A stretch of 64,000 nt of DNA from Platanthera guangdongensis (GCA_039583875.1 CM077165.1:71598757-71662756), one strand, 5' to 3'; shown: positions 45,258 through 56,013, numbered from the stretch's first letter. The notes: a model not told the origin generated them from the sequence alone. Program-made: numbers and translations.

Positions 45258-47788
45258 AACTAGGTCTAAGTGAATATCCCTGAATTTTGTTACAATTTTT
45301 AATTGATGATATTTAGTACTTCCTTCACTAGTTTCAAAAAGGGGCTTTGGTGGTATAAAATTATTTATATATGATATATCTGTTAAAAAATCATGAGACT
45401 TAGGTACTGACGCTTTCAGGCCAAAATATGCTTGTAGGAATTTATTCATAATTTTTAGAGGGTTTATTACAGTACTTTATTTATAAGTCCATAATACGAG
45501 GATTTTTGATAATTAATTTATTCAGAGATTAATACTTACTGAAAAATTATGAAACTTGGCCAATGCTACTTTTAAGGTTGTATCTGCATAGTATAATTAA
45601 TTTATAATTTTTGGATGTATATTTTCTGTACTTGATTCATAAACGACGGAAGATAGTAAATATTGCTAAAATAGTTTTAGTGCACTTTTGATGATAGAAA
45701 AATTGTGATACTTTGGATTTACCATATTGAGATAACCTAATATTTATCATAATTTTGTTAGGCATCTTGCATGAGTACTTAGGGTAGTTCATGTTCAAAC
45801 TGGTAGCCTTTGGAAGCTTTAAGGAAAATAATTAAATGCCAGATAAATTAGGAAAATTATAATTTCCTGGATTTAGTCTATTTGTGTCATGATAAGTCTC
45901 CAGTAAATACGGTAGGTCATTTGGATGAGTATTTGGATTATCTCATGTCCGGTCCGACATATAACTTATGATGGTCTACATTTGGCAAGATGGGAAATTG
46001 CAATAAGATACGATGAGACATGGTGTAGGAGTTAGTCATTTTGGATAGATGTGGATGAGTTCACCATAGAAGGATAGGAAGAGTGGTGAGAAATTGGTGT
46101 GGCTAGAGTTTAGAGGCGCTCGGGTTCGACGAAAGATCGTCTTTCCCGAGGTGAGGTAGAGTAAAATCACCCTAGGATTAGCCTATTGTAATATGAGAAG
46201 GTAATGGGTAAGGGAATCAACCAATAATAAAAATAAGTACCTTGCGAAAGGGAACGCTGGGCGTAATCCCAACATAGTTCCTAGTGCCCCTTGAGAGCCC
46301 TTCACAGGGAATACCGGGGGCAGTCCTGGGTTAATGTAAGTTGTATTAACAAGCTAAAAAGAGTAACTTAGTAATTAGGGTTGCACATTTCACGAACACA
46401 GATAGCACATGAAGATAGTTGGGAGCTACGACTTGGTTAGTTAAGAGACGGACGTTGTGGTCCGGGGAGTTTCGGCTCGATTGTTTGATACGGACATTTT
46501 GGTCTGGGGAGCTTCGACTCGGTTTTGAATACGATAAATTGCATGTGCATGAAATGAAAGAAAATTAAGGTGGTGGGTCTTCGGTATTGGAGGGTCGATG
46601 CACCGACGTCAATACGCTGACTCAGCAAGTGTGGTTAGCACTTCGCCAACAGAAGTCCGGTGCGCCAGCCGGCAAGAGTACGCAGGAGCTCCGCTTTGTG
46701 CACCAGCGTTGAGGCGTACGATAGGTCTGACCGGTAGTGCTTTACTGGTTTAGAGGTGGGCGAGGCCCAACCCACTGCTTCCGTCTGCCACTATGGAGGT
46801 ATCCTGAGAGGTTACGACTCCAGAAAAGGGGGAACTAAAGGTCTATGTTCACAGAGTCAGGTGTGTGTGTTGTACTTGCATGTTCCATCATACCCACTTG
46901 CATGTCATAGCATAATTGATTCATTCAACCCTGACACCTAAGGTATAATTGGAATGGGACGCTTATACATTAGGACCTGCAAAACGACCCCTTGGTTTAT
47001 AAGGTTGTGTGGGCAAGTTTATAAATTAAGGTCAATTTTGATATATATTTAATGCTGTTTGATAACCGACACCCCAATGTATAAATTGGTATGAGACTTT
47101 TTATACGATGGGAGCCTTGCAAAAGACCCCTTGGCTTATGTGTTCTCACATAAGTGAAGGTTACTTTTCATATTTCATCTTATTGTCAATATCTATTATA
47201 GAATTGCTAGTATAGGTCCGCTGCCATCTGTTTTCGATTATTCTCCACCTTCAAGTCCTCCCCTTTCTTCCTCTCCGCTCGGTGCCTAGGAGCCATGGGG
47301 GAAGGGGTGGGGGATGATAGGGCTTAGTCTTTTAGACTAACGGTTTTCGAACCGCATCATTTTAGGGAATCGTGGAACCCAGTACGGGGGAGCAGCCCTA
47401 GAGACCGGTGCGCTTGGAGATAGGGCAGTGTAGCTCCGGAGTTCATACAGCCGGGACCGTGAGTCTCGACCTTGAGTAGATGTTCTGTTTTTGCTTCCGC
47501 ATGAGTGATTTGTAGTGAGGACATGATGTACCGGGCATAAGCCCGTATTTTAGTACTCTGATATATTATTCTGTGGACACTCCCTTCGTGGAGATTATCT
47601 ATATGATATGTGATTTTTTGTGCACTGCTAGTTTGCGTTTACTTTGTTTTACTACTTTTCTGTGATCGAATTGGCCGGCAGAATCGGCGCTTTGTGGTGA
47701 TGACCCTTCAGGGCGTGAAGGAGTCACCGCAAAATGGCAGTTCTGCGCCTAAGACCCCGGTGTTGAAAAGAAAAAAAGGGGTCTTACA
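45258..47788 (+). repeat. G 3' LTR, second segment (right of T)
   Basis: It continues the G LTR from AACTAGGTCTAAGTG and ends GGGGTCTTACA, aligned with 26117-28645. The right flank GAACCACTATAAATTC is the resumed H LTR. No gene is seen inside. Confidence 0.92.
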
Positions 47789-48023
47789 GAACCACTATAA
47801 ATTCTTTGCGTGATGTGTGCTGTGATTTGTTTGTGCTTGTGATGTTTTCTGAGATTAGCATGTTTTGTGGTTCAATTATGCTGAGTTGTTGTGAAGCTAT
47901 TTTCTCAAGTATATCATCTGCTACACATATTAATATCTGCTAAACAGTTAAGTGACAAAGTATTTTAAAAGACACATATCCCCTCCCCCCAAGGTGATTA
48001 TCTACCCATAGGATTATCTTTCA
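47789..48023 (+). repeat. H: SIRE-like LTR, right end
   Basis: GAACCACTATAAATTC matches the E LTR motif GAACCACTATAAATTT, and the C-run (CCCCTCCCCCC) and terminal ATCTTTCA match C1/E ends. It completes the part of H at 13280-14265, showing that G inserted into this LTR. After the end there is no primer site but Gypsy LTR sequence, so H is a 3' or solo LTR. Confidence 0.85.
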
Positions 48024-48474
48024 GTGATGTCAATATAATTGTGGTCAACTAAAGTTGATGATTGCTTTGTTTTGCCACGTCTTTGTGGACTGGACTTGTG
48101 CAGGTACTGGAGAGACGAGCAGGAAGTTACGGTCTGAAGCCCTTTTATTATGTTGGCCCCCGAATGCCCAAGAGCTCGTTTACTGATTCCATGTGTTGGC
48201 AGGCTGCGTGCCGATGTATGAATCTTTTTGTGTCATCTTATAAGGCCATAAGGCAAAACGTTGTGTATACACTCATTCTATGTTTTATCAATATAGTGGG
48301 CATTCCATATTGTGAGTTATATTTACATTTTTGCTTCTGTTAGTACGCAACTCTGTGTTACGATGCAAAGATGTTTGGTATTTAATTTCGTTCCACTTTT
48401 GTCTGTTCGTGGAATATGGCGTGGAACCCTAGTCGGACCTTTTGTTATATTCTTCATGACGGACATGGTGTTAC
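48024..48474 (+). repeat. T2: Tekay-related Gypsy LTR 3' fragment
   Basis: It aligns with 37905-38395 of T: TGCTTTGTTTTGCCAC, GTGCAGGTACTGGAG, GGCAGGCTGCGTGCCGATGT, AAGGCCATAAGG and the GGTGTTACA terminus recur in order. It is in plus orientation and truncated on the left by the H LTR end. It is not followed by a Met-tRNA primer site. Confidence 0.8.
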
Positions 48475-49350
48475 ATCTCTCCACGACCTAGTCGCTGCGC
48501 ACAAGACGCTGAATTTCCCCAAAATCACACAAAGGTCTAGTCGCCACTCACGAGGCGGTGAGTTATCTACCGTTTACAACGAATAATGAAAAGAATACAG
48601 AAAATCAAAACAAAAATTAAAACTCCCTCTGATATTAAGCGCTGAAGAAGACGATGATGGCTTGAGAAGATCGTCGGAGTTGAAGTACACGAACAGTATC
48701 CTCTTCTCCCTTGAACTTTCTAGGGAACTCACGTTTTTTTTCAGATTTCGGAGTTATCTGGCTGAGAATGCACGAGAAATAAGGCTTTGGGAGGTGTTTA
48801 ACAGAAAATTCCTAAAATCCAGCCTTTGTATAGAATTTAAGCATTCACCCGGTGATGGGTAGCAATCATTGGTGATATCTCCTCCAGCCGCCACGTGTCT
48901 TACTCTGCGATAACCGCGCCGGGAAGATGGAGATCATGCGCGGACGTGGGGCTATCGTGCGGCGATATCGATATCGCCTGCCAATATCGCAAAGTTATGC
49001 GTTCCTTGTTGGAATCGTGTGGAACATGGCCATCGTCATGCTAATGTCATCAAACACTATTGCCTGACGATAGTAAGCTATCGTCAGCGATATCTATTTC
49101 TCTGAAATCAGTTGCTTGTCTCCAAATCAAATTCATCCAAATATTTTTTTTTCCTATTTTATTTGCGCACCATAAACACAATATAATCAAATACATTCAG
49201 GATTTGATATTTTCAAAACAAGGAGTGCGGAACGCGTCCTCCAACAGATTTGACCAGGGCGGAATTCACATGACAGCAATAACAATGAAAACTTTTACGT
49301 TCATGAATATATTTAATGGAGAGGGGCGGTGATTTTTAATTGGGAGAAAT
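48475..49350 (-). other. Decayed Copia LTR, minus strand, with ATATCGATAT palindromes
   Basis: CTCCCTCTGATATTAAGC at 48623-48640 reads on the minus strand as a damaged Met-tRNA primer site (GCTTAATATCAGAGGGAG), so sequence to the right would be its LTR. That stretch contains GCGATATCGATATCGC (about 48972-48987, a perfect 16-bp palindrome), further ATATCG words, and an ACGATAG...CTATCGT inverted pair at 49069-49086, all in about 130 bp. The far LTR boundary and any coding region could not be found. Low certainty. Confidence 0.4.
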
Positions 49351-49665
49351 GAATGTGTAAAGGTGAATTTGAAGTGCATGCATATAGGAGATGAGGTATC
49401 GGGAACGTAGGAGAGCAAATTAAAATGAAGTGGCATGAATGTCATTTTATGGAGGGTGATGATGAGGTGGTAGTATTAATGGAAAGGGTGGCAGCATGCA
49501 TGTAATGGAAGTGACTTGGGTGGTTTTCTTTTCACGTGGAAAATAAAGTGGAATCAGGATTATGGTTTATACGGAAATAAATGGCGGGCCATGTTAATTA
49601 AATATTGGGAGCAACGTGACTGACATGACATAAAAAATGGAATTTGAGGGAGGTGCGCTGCAGGA
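49351..49665. other. Non-coding A/T-rich interval
   Basis: No reading frame of note, RNA gene or repeat recognised; purine-rich on the plus strand with several ATG-GAA-type stretches. Confidence 0.6.
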
Positions 49666-49880
49666 CTCGGATCCTCTCCCGTTGGGGCTAATCGGAGGGG
49701 ATTCAGTTTGCGGCCCTGATTTTACTTGGGAAATCGGACGACCAAACTCCACTCGCAGCTGATCTGGCGAGCAGACCCCGTGAGTGGAGTTAACTTCTTC
49801 TCCGCCGTTCGATTTTGGAGGCGAAATCAGGGCCGCGAACTGGACCCCTCCAGTTCGCCCCAAATAGAGACGATCCCGAT
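49666..49880. mobile_element. MITE-like element with long terminal inverted repeats (about 215 bp)
   Basis: The left arm TCGGATCCTCTCCCGTTGGG and, further in, CAGTTTGCGGCCCTGATTT match, inverted, the right arm (GAAATCAGGGCCGCGAACTG and CCAAATAGAGACGATCCCGA) with few mismatches and one or two gaps, so most of the element could fold on itself. No ORF. Type II non-autonomous origin is inferred; the target duplication is not clear. Confidence 0.65.
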
Positions 49881-50314
49881 CTGTGGGCTGCATGGGATGG
49901 CGTGAAAAATTAACAAAGGTGACAATAATTCATAAGATTCACATAAGTTGTTGCTTGGGAATAGGTGACCGGGCAGCTGCATGGATAGGTGACGTGGACA
50001 ATGGAGAGGGTGGCGGCCATGTTGGATCACGTGGACAATGGTTTTGCATAAGAGTTTATGTGGTCGGGAAGCATATTGAATTTGGGCTTGCATGGACAGG
50101 TTCGGGCTGCAATATGCAAGGCGGGCAGCACCTTGGGCGGAGGTGGTGTTCATGAGAAATATCGTCGAGATCGCATGAACTCCACTAAGATTGGTGTTGA
50201 ACCGGGCATATTCCATAATATCAGCACTCGATCAGCAAAAGGATTTGAAATATATATAATTTATATTAAAATTACTTTTACTCTAATAATTCAAGTCAAA
50301 TTATGCATCATCAA
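49881..50314. other. Non-coding interval
   Basis: No recognised gene. GTGG-rich on the plus strand around 49990-50150, with GTCACGTGG-type repeats (GACGTGGACAATGG at 49991 and CACGTGGACAATGG at 50028). The rest is unassigned. Confidence 0.5.
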
Positions 50315-50450
50315 CACCACCTTTCATCTGCATATTGACGGTCAGACTGAGCGGACCATCAAAACGATAGAGGATATATTACGTCTATGTATTTTGGATT
50401 ATGGGGAGAGTTCTCATGCAACTACAAACATCTACCGGAATTACTGAGAT
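50315..50450 (+). pseudogene. Gypsy integrase scrap
   Basis: One frame reads HLHIDGQTERTIKTIEDILR and on to CILDYGE, matching the integrase core of G (GQTERTNRTLEDLLRLCILD at about 32657-32716). A further LELKLPSGL at about 50470 may be a piece of the C-terminal region. Flanks carry no more of the element. It is a deletion remnant of a Tekay-like Gypsy. Confidence 0.7.
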
Positions 50451-50638
50451 GAGTAATTTCCTCAACTTGAATTGAAGCTGCCATCGGGCCTCTTCCCCAT
50501 CAATTCCTCGTCTTATGTGGGAGGTTGGCCAAAAGACCAAATCTACCCTTACATGTGATTTGGATGCTATTTTCAGAGGGCAAGGAGTGTAATTGACTCC
50601 TTAATTATGGGATGGGCCTTAGGGGAAAGTTACTACAT

Positions 50639-50834
50639 TTGGATCCGGATCCTCTTCATTTCAAATGAAATGGAGGGGGATCCATTTCATATCTAATGGA
50701 CAATATCTGTCCAAAAAAGATCTAGTGGACAAGAATTTTCTGAATTAAAAAAAATATAAAATGATAGATAAAAGAGAACCCGTTGGATCAAAAAATAAGG
50801 AATTTCGCCAGAAATGGAGAGGATCCTCGAGCAC
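50639..50834. mobile_element. MITE-like element, GGATCCTCTTCATTTC inverted repeats (about 195 bp)
   Basis: The left end TTGGATCCGGATCCTCTTCA followed by TTTC and the right end GAAATGGAGAGGATCC are inverted repeats with one mismatch in 16. The interior is A/T-rich and non-coding. The termini resemble those of 49666-49880, so the two may be one family. The target duplication is not obvious. Confidence 0.6.
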
Positions 50835-50899
50835 TATAGTTATGATAATGTTGGTCCAGGGGCAAGGAGTGTAATTGTTGACTCGTGGCAAAAGTATCT

Positions 50900-51050
50900 C
50901 AAAGTTTCTAAAGTTGTCAAAACTAGTATTTAAAATTCAAACAGGCAACGTCCCAAAATGTGAGCCATCTCTCTCCTTCTCGCTCGCTCTCTCTCTCGTT
51001 CTCGCTCGCTCTCCCCTCTCTCTCAGCTTCTTCTTCTTCAGAGTGCCCTG
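50900..51050 (+). promoter_or_regulatory. CT-rich 5' leader (and possible promoter) of the IQD gene
   Basis: A run of CTCTCT/CTCGCT repeats (50968-51029) then AGCTTCTTCTTCTTCAG (51026-51042) is typical of plant 5' untranslated regions. It ends GAGTGCCCT and is interrupted by D at 51051. Beyond D the sequence resumes CCCTCTAGCCCG, 25 bp before the IQD ATG. TATTTAAAA near 50930 could be a TATA box. Confidence 0.6.
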
Positions 51051-51765
51051 TGTTGAATTTGTTCTTTGTTTGACCAAGTCAAACTTTTGTTTTTGATATT
51101 ATTTTATGTGTCAATAAATAGGAGAGAGAGTATGTAATGAATATGAGAGAGGATGTATTAAATGGGTAGGTGAGAAGTTGTAATTATTAGGAGAGAGGTT
51201 TTCTTTGTTTTTACTTTGCCTATATATAGGCCCCCCTTTGTATCCTTTTTTGATTGATGAAATAGAGAGAGAAGTTCCCATATTCCTATTCCGGTTTTAG
51301 AGAGAGAGGAGCGCTGCAGCGCTGGTGTGTTTTTCTGTCCGGGCGGTTAGAAGTTGAAGCCGTGCGGTTTGGCGAGCTCGCAGCGAGAGGGAACTCGCGA
51401 TTTGTGTGACTCGCGCATTGGTGATCTCGCGCAGGAGGAGCTCGCGCAGTAGTAGCTCTCGCAGGAGGAGCTCGCGCAGGAGCAGGTCGCGAGTAGACGG
51501 ATCTCGCCACGCGAGTTGGGCGGTCAAGCCGCGAGTGGGGTGCAGTCTCGCCTGGTGGTCTAGGCGCAAGGTGTTGAAGACGACCTCGCTGGGTTGTGCT
51601 CGCGCGTGGAGGCGGGAGCTCGCTCGCGCGAGGTGGTACTCGCCTAATAGTGGGAGGTCGCGCGGTTTGAGGCGGCGGTCTCGGTTTGGGTGTTGAGTTT
51701 TGGTGCCAAGTGAAGTTGTTCGTGGAGTTGGGATTGAGAGTTGGAGCCCATACACGTTTCCAACA
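51051..51765 (+). repeat. D 5' LTR (715 bp)
   Basis: TGTTGAATTT to TTTCCAACA. A TATA-like CCTATATATAGG lies at 51219, and the downstream part is rich in CTCGCG/GAGCTCGCGCAG words (51365-51690), for example GGAGCTCGCGCAG repeated near 51437, 51467 and related forms, with CTCGCTCGCGCGAG at 51612. Here the CG-rich words are downstream of the TATA box, unlike in the SIRE-like LTRs. Confidence 0.93.
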
Positions 51766-51767
51766 AG

Positions 51768-51780
51768 TGGTATCAAAGCG
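51768..51780 (+). other. D primer-binding site (initiator Met tRNA)
   Basis: TGGTATCAAAGCG, two bases after the LTR end. F has the same site at 59704. Confidence 0.88.
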
Positions 51781-51828
51781 AGATTAGCCACCTAGGAGTT
51801 GACTCGGAAGGTTAAGTGAGAAGAAGAG

Positions 51829-52780
51829 ATGGAGATGGGAAGTGGAATGCCGGGGCAGGTCCCCAAGCTGACAAAGACCAACTATGGGAATTGGAGTATA
51901 CAAATGCGAGTGCTACTCGCCTCCAAAGAGTTATGGGAGATAGTTTAAGAGGGAGTCGAGGTGCTTACTGCTGAAGCGGAGGCAGCATTGACTAATGCTC
52001 AGAAGACAGCATTGAGGGAAGCGAAGAAGCGGGACAAGAAGGCCATATTCCTATTGTACCAGGGAGTTGATGAGGCAACGTTTGAGAAGATCTCTGATGC
52101 AGGGACATCGAGAGAAGCATGAGAGATACTGCAACGCTCCATGCAGGGGTGGATAAAGCAAAGAAGGTTAAGCTGCAATCCCTCCGAGCCCAGTATGAGG
52201 TGATGAGGATGCAAAGCTAGGAGAAGGTGGGTGACTACGTGACACGTCTATGGACGCTCACCAACGAGATGAAGAGGAATGAGGAAATGATAGATGATGT
52301 TAGCTTCATGGAGAAGCTCTGAGGTCTATGTCCAAGAAGTTCAGGCACGTGGTAGTAGCCATAGAGGAGTCGAAGGATCTCACCGAGATGGCGGTAGATG
52401 AGATCGTTGGCTCGCTGCAAGCCCATGAGTACCGCATGCTACAGGATGATGAGGAGTCGAGTGGCTTAGGAAAAGCACTCCAGACTTAGCTAAACTTTAG
52501 GGAAAGCTCCAGAAGAGGAGGAGGCCAGCGTGGCCGAGGCTACCAAGGTAGAGGTTGAGGAGGAAGAGGTGGAAGTGACTTCGGAAGAAATCAGCATAAC
52601 CAGAAGGAGGCAGAACAACCTCAGGGTTGGAGACAGGATGGAGGAGGAAGAGGAAGAGGCCGAGGGAGAGGCCAAGGCAGAGGACAAGGAAGGGACTAGG
52701 GAAGAGGTCAAGGAAGAGGAAGAGGAGATATGTCCCAAACTCAATGTTACAACTGTAACAAGTTCGGGCATATGAGCTAC
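51829..52780 (+). pseudogene. gag: D gag, several stops, zinc knuckle damaged
   Basis: ATG at 51829 starts MEMGSGMPGQVPKLTKTNYG, the Tork-like gag N-terminus. In-frame stops are TAA at 51946 (codon 40) and TGA at 52120 (codon 98, where F has the same TGA). Further stops and frame changes follow in 52200-52560, before an Arg/Gly/Glu-rich stretch. The zinc knuckle ([15 protein letters not shown], about 52743-52787) has its last Cys replaced by Tyr, a G-to-A change relative to F. Confidence 0.85.
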
Positions 52781-55700
52781 GATTATTGGGCTCCAAGGAA
52801 GGGAGGAGAAGCCAACCACTATGCTGAGGCAAGTAACACGGGTGGCGACCCGATGATGTTCCTTACCATCCAAGGTGCTGCAGGAGGGAGGAACGGGGTG
52901 TGGTACTTGGATACTGGCGCAAGTAATCACATGTGTGGAGATAAGGAGCTGTTCACCAGCCTTGAGGCAAATGGTGGTGAAGTCAGTTTTGGCGACGCCT
53001 CAAAGATATCTGTGGAAGGAAAAGGAGTGATAGTAGTCACAATGAATGGGAAGGAGGTACAGATAACCAATGTCTTCTATGTGCCGGGCTTGAGGAGTAA
53101 CATCCTAAGTCTTGGGCAACTAGTGGAGAAGGGCTATCGGGTCCTGTTGAGGGATAGTACCTTAGCTGTGAAGGATAGTCAAGGAAGAGAGGTGGTGAGA
53201 GTGAAGATGACGACGAATCGCCTCTTTCCTCTAAGTATGGATGCCAAGGAGACGACATGTCTTACGAAGACAGGAGAAGAAGAGGATGCTTGGCTGTGGC
53301 ACCACTGGATGGGTCATCTGGGGTTCACAGGCCTGAAGCTGCTGTCAGGTTCCAAAATAGTGGATGGACTGCCTGTGATCACACCTCCTCATAGGGTCTG
53401 TGAGACATGCACGAAGGGGAAGCAGAGGAGAGAAACTTTTGAGGGTGGCAAGTCCCGGAGAGCAACAAGGCCGTTGGAGTTAGTTCACTCGGACATCGCT
53501 GGTCCGTTTGAGACTACTTCAATAGGTGGAAGCAAGTACTATATTACCTTCACTGACGACTTCAGAAGGAAGTGTTGGGTTTATTTCCTAAGGGAGAAGG
53601 CTGAGATACTTGACAAGTTCAAGGAGTTCAAGGCGATGGCTGAGAAGGAGAGTAGTCAGCCACTGAAGGTGCTTAGGACAGATAGAGGTGGGGAGTACAC
53701 CTCTAAGCTGTTTGACGAGTACTGTAAGCAATGGGGGATCTCTCATCAGCTGACGGCGGCATACTCACCTCAGCAGAATGGCGTGGCAGAGAGGAAGAAC
53801 CTCACTATCATGAACATGGCGAGGAGTATGGTGAAGGGCAAGGGGTTGCCAAAGAAGTTCTGGGCGGAAGCGGTGCAAGTGGCCGTGTACGTGCTGAACC
53901 GTTGTCCAACAAAGAGTGTGAAGTTCAAGACTCCATTCGAAGCTTGGAGTGGGTGGAATCCTAGTGTGAAACACTTACGGGTTTTCGGGTGTGTGGCTTA
54001 TGCCCACGTCCCGGACCAGAGGAGGAAGAAGTTGGATGACCGGAGCGAGAAGTGTATCTTTGTAGGCTACGCTCCTGCGAGCAAGGCTTACAAGTTGTAT
54101 TACCCGGTGACGGAGAAGGCCATCATCTCACGGGATGTGGTGTTTGAAGAAGGAAGCAGCTGGAGCTGGGATGAAGTAACGAGAGGCATCAAGGGGATGT
54201 TCTTCGATGAAGATGAAGAAGAAGGTGGTCTGGGAGATGAAACTGAGATGGGTGGAGCTGAGCCACCATCACCACCAAGCAGGGAGTCAGGGGGAGCTCT
54301 CACCCCTTACTCAAGTGGAACAAGTACGAGCAGAGGAAGATCTGGTGAAGCAAGCACCAGTGGAACCAAGGATGATCGTCCTCAGCCTCGGACAAGGAGG
54401 TTGGAGGAGATCTATGAAGAGACGGCTCCAACTCATAACAATTTTTCTTTATACTGTTTGTTTGCAGATGTTGAGCCGTGCTCCTACGAAGAAGCCGCCC
54501 AAGAAAAAACTTGGAGAAAGGCGATGGATGTGGAGATCTCCTCCATCAAGAAGAATGACACCTGGAAGCTAGTGGATCCACCTGCAGGCCAAAAACCCCT
54601 CGGGGTGAAATGAGTCTATAAGGTGAAGAAGAACAAAGATGGGGGCGTGGAGAAGCACAAGGCGCGGCTAGTCATGAAGGGCTACCGACAAGTCTAAGGA
54701 GTGGACTATGGTGAAGTCTTCGCCCAGTGGCGCGGATAGACACTATCCGGTTGATCATCGCTCTGGCTGCCCATCATGGATGGAGGATCATGCAAATGGA
54801 TGTGGTGTCTGCCTACCTGAATGGCTACCTGGAGGAAGATGTGTACATCGAGCAACCTCCAGGTTATGTGGTGAAAGGGCAGGAGAGAAAAGTATGCAAG
54901 CTGGACAAGGCTTTGTATGGGCTGAAGCAAGGAGCTCGAGCCTGGAATGGGAGAATAGATGCTTACCTGCAGAAGCATGGCTACAAGAAGAACCCTCATG
55001 AATATGCCCTCTACACGAAGGTTGAGAAGAACGGCGACATGATGATCGTATGTCTATATGTGGACGATATGATCTTCACAGGCAACAACCCTTCGATGTA
55101 CGAGGAGTTCAAGAGAATGATGAAGAAGGAGTTCGAGATGACGGACCTGGGAGAGCTCAACTACTTTTTGGGAGTGGAGGTAAAGCAGAGTGAAGACGGG
55201 ATCTTCATCTCACAAAAGAAGTATGCGGAGGAGATCCTAAAGAAGTTAAGGATGGAGAACAATAAGCCCATCTCTACTCCTGCCAACCCAGGCCTGAAGT
55301 TGAGCAAGGAGTCGAAGGAAGGAGCGGTAGACTCCACCTTATTCAAAAGCTTGGTGGGAAGTCTACGTTACCTAACCTTCACCCGACCGGACATCATGTA
55401 TGCAGTCGGGGTGGTGAGCAGACACATGGAGGAGCCAAAGGAGGATCACTTCACAGCCGCAAAGAGGATCCTGAGGTACATCAACGGGACAAGAGGTCAT
55501 GGACTGAAGTACTCAATTGGAGAGGAACTGACGTTGGTAGGTTACTCGGACAGTGACTACGGCGGGGATGTAAATGATCGGAAGAGCACTTCCGGGTATG
55601 TTTTCAACATGGGAACGGGTGCGTTCTCTTGGAGCTCGAAGAAGCAAGCCACGATAGCTCTATCGTCATGTGAGGCAGAATACATTGCAGCGGCTGCCGG

Positions 55701-56004
55701 TACCTGCCAAGCTATCTGGCTAAGGAACCTTCTGGAGAGTCTGCATTATGGAGTGGATGAGCCAACAACAATGTTGGTGGACAACATGTCGGCCATCCAG
55801 CTCGCGAAGAACCCGGTGCTGCATGGGAGGAGCAAGCACATCGAGACGAGGTATCATTTCCTCCGTGAACAAGTGGAGCAGAAGACAGTGGAGGTGGTGT
55901 ATTGCCCAACCGGAGAACAGGTTGCGGGCATTTTCACTAAGGCGTTGAAAGTAGAGACGTTCCTGAAGTTGAAAAGCAAACTCGGCATGGTCTGCCAAGT
56001 TTGA
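52781..56004 (+). pseudogene. pol: D pol: protease, integrase, RT, RNase H, broken
   Basis: Protease [14 protein letters not shown] (52901), integrase ([29 protein letters not shown] at 53488; [20 protein letters not shown]), RT with QMDVVSAYLNGY and LYVDDMIFTG (55055), RNase H with GYSDSDYGGDVNDRKSTSG and SSCEAEYIAAAAG. The frame from 52730 ends with TGA at 54611-54613 (TGG in F), followed by TAA near 54696 (CAA in F) and a one-base loss near 54725 (GCCCAGTGG against GCCCCAGTGG in F), after which the RT/RNase H frame is open to TGA at 56002-56004. All catalytic motifs are still readable. Confidence 0.92.
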
Positions 56005-56013
56005 GGGGGAGTG

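Larger units (their letters stand above)
14266..47788 (+). mobile_element. G: Tekay-like Gypsy chromovirus with 5.2-kb LTRs, host of E and T
   Basis: The 5' LTR (14266-28645) is split by E and the 3' LTR (33712-47788) by T. Between them lie a Met-tRNA primer site, a broken gag, an intron, and a broken PR-RT-RNase H-integrase-chromodomain region. Domain order and the C-terminal VKVLWRNHGQEEHTWE motif fit Tekay/Del chromoviruses. With insertions removed the LTRs are about 5255 and 5236 bp and differ by about 5% in sampled stretches. G itself interrupts the H LTR. A clear target duplication is not visible: the right flank begins GAACC while the left flank reads GGATT. Confidence 0.9.

Noticed and set aside
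51297..51791. Arg/Leu-rich open frames in the D LTRs and likewise at 56150-56732
   Set aside because: Produced by repeated GAGCTCGCGC words in the LTR; no codon constraint between the two LTR copies.
52490..52930. Ser-rich minus-strand frames over D gag (and 60318-60703 over F gag)
   Set aside because: Antisense shadows of the Arg/Gly/Glu-rich gag linker, where the plus-strand frame has clear family motifs.
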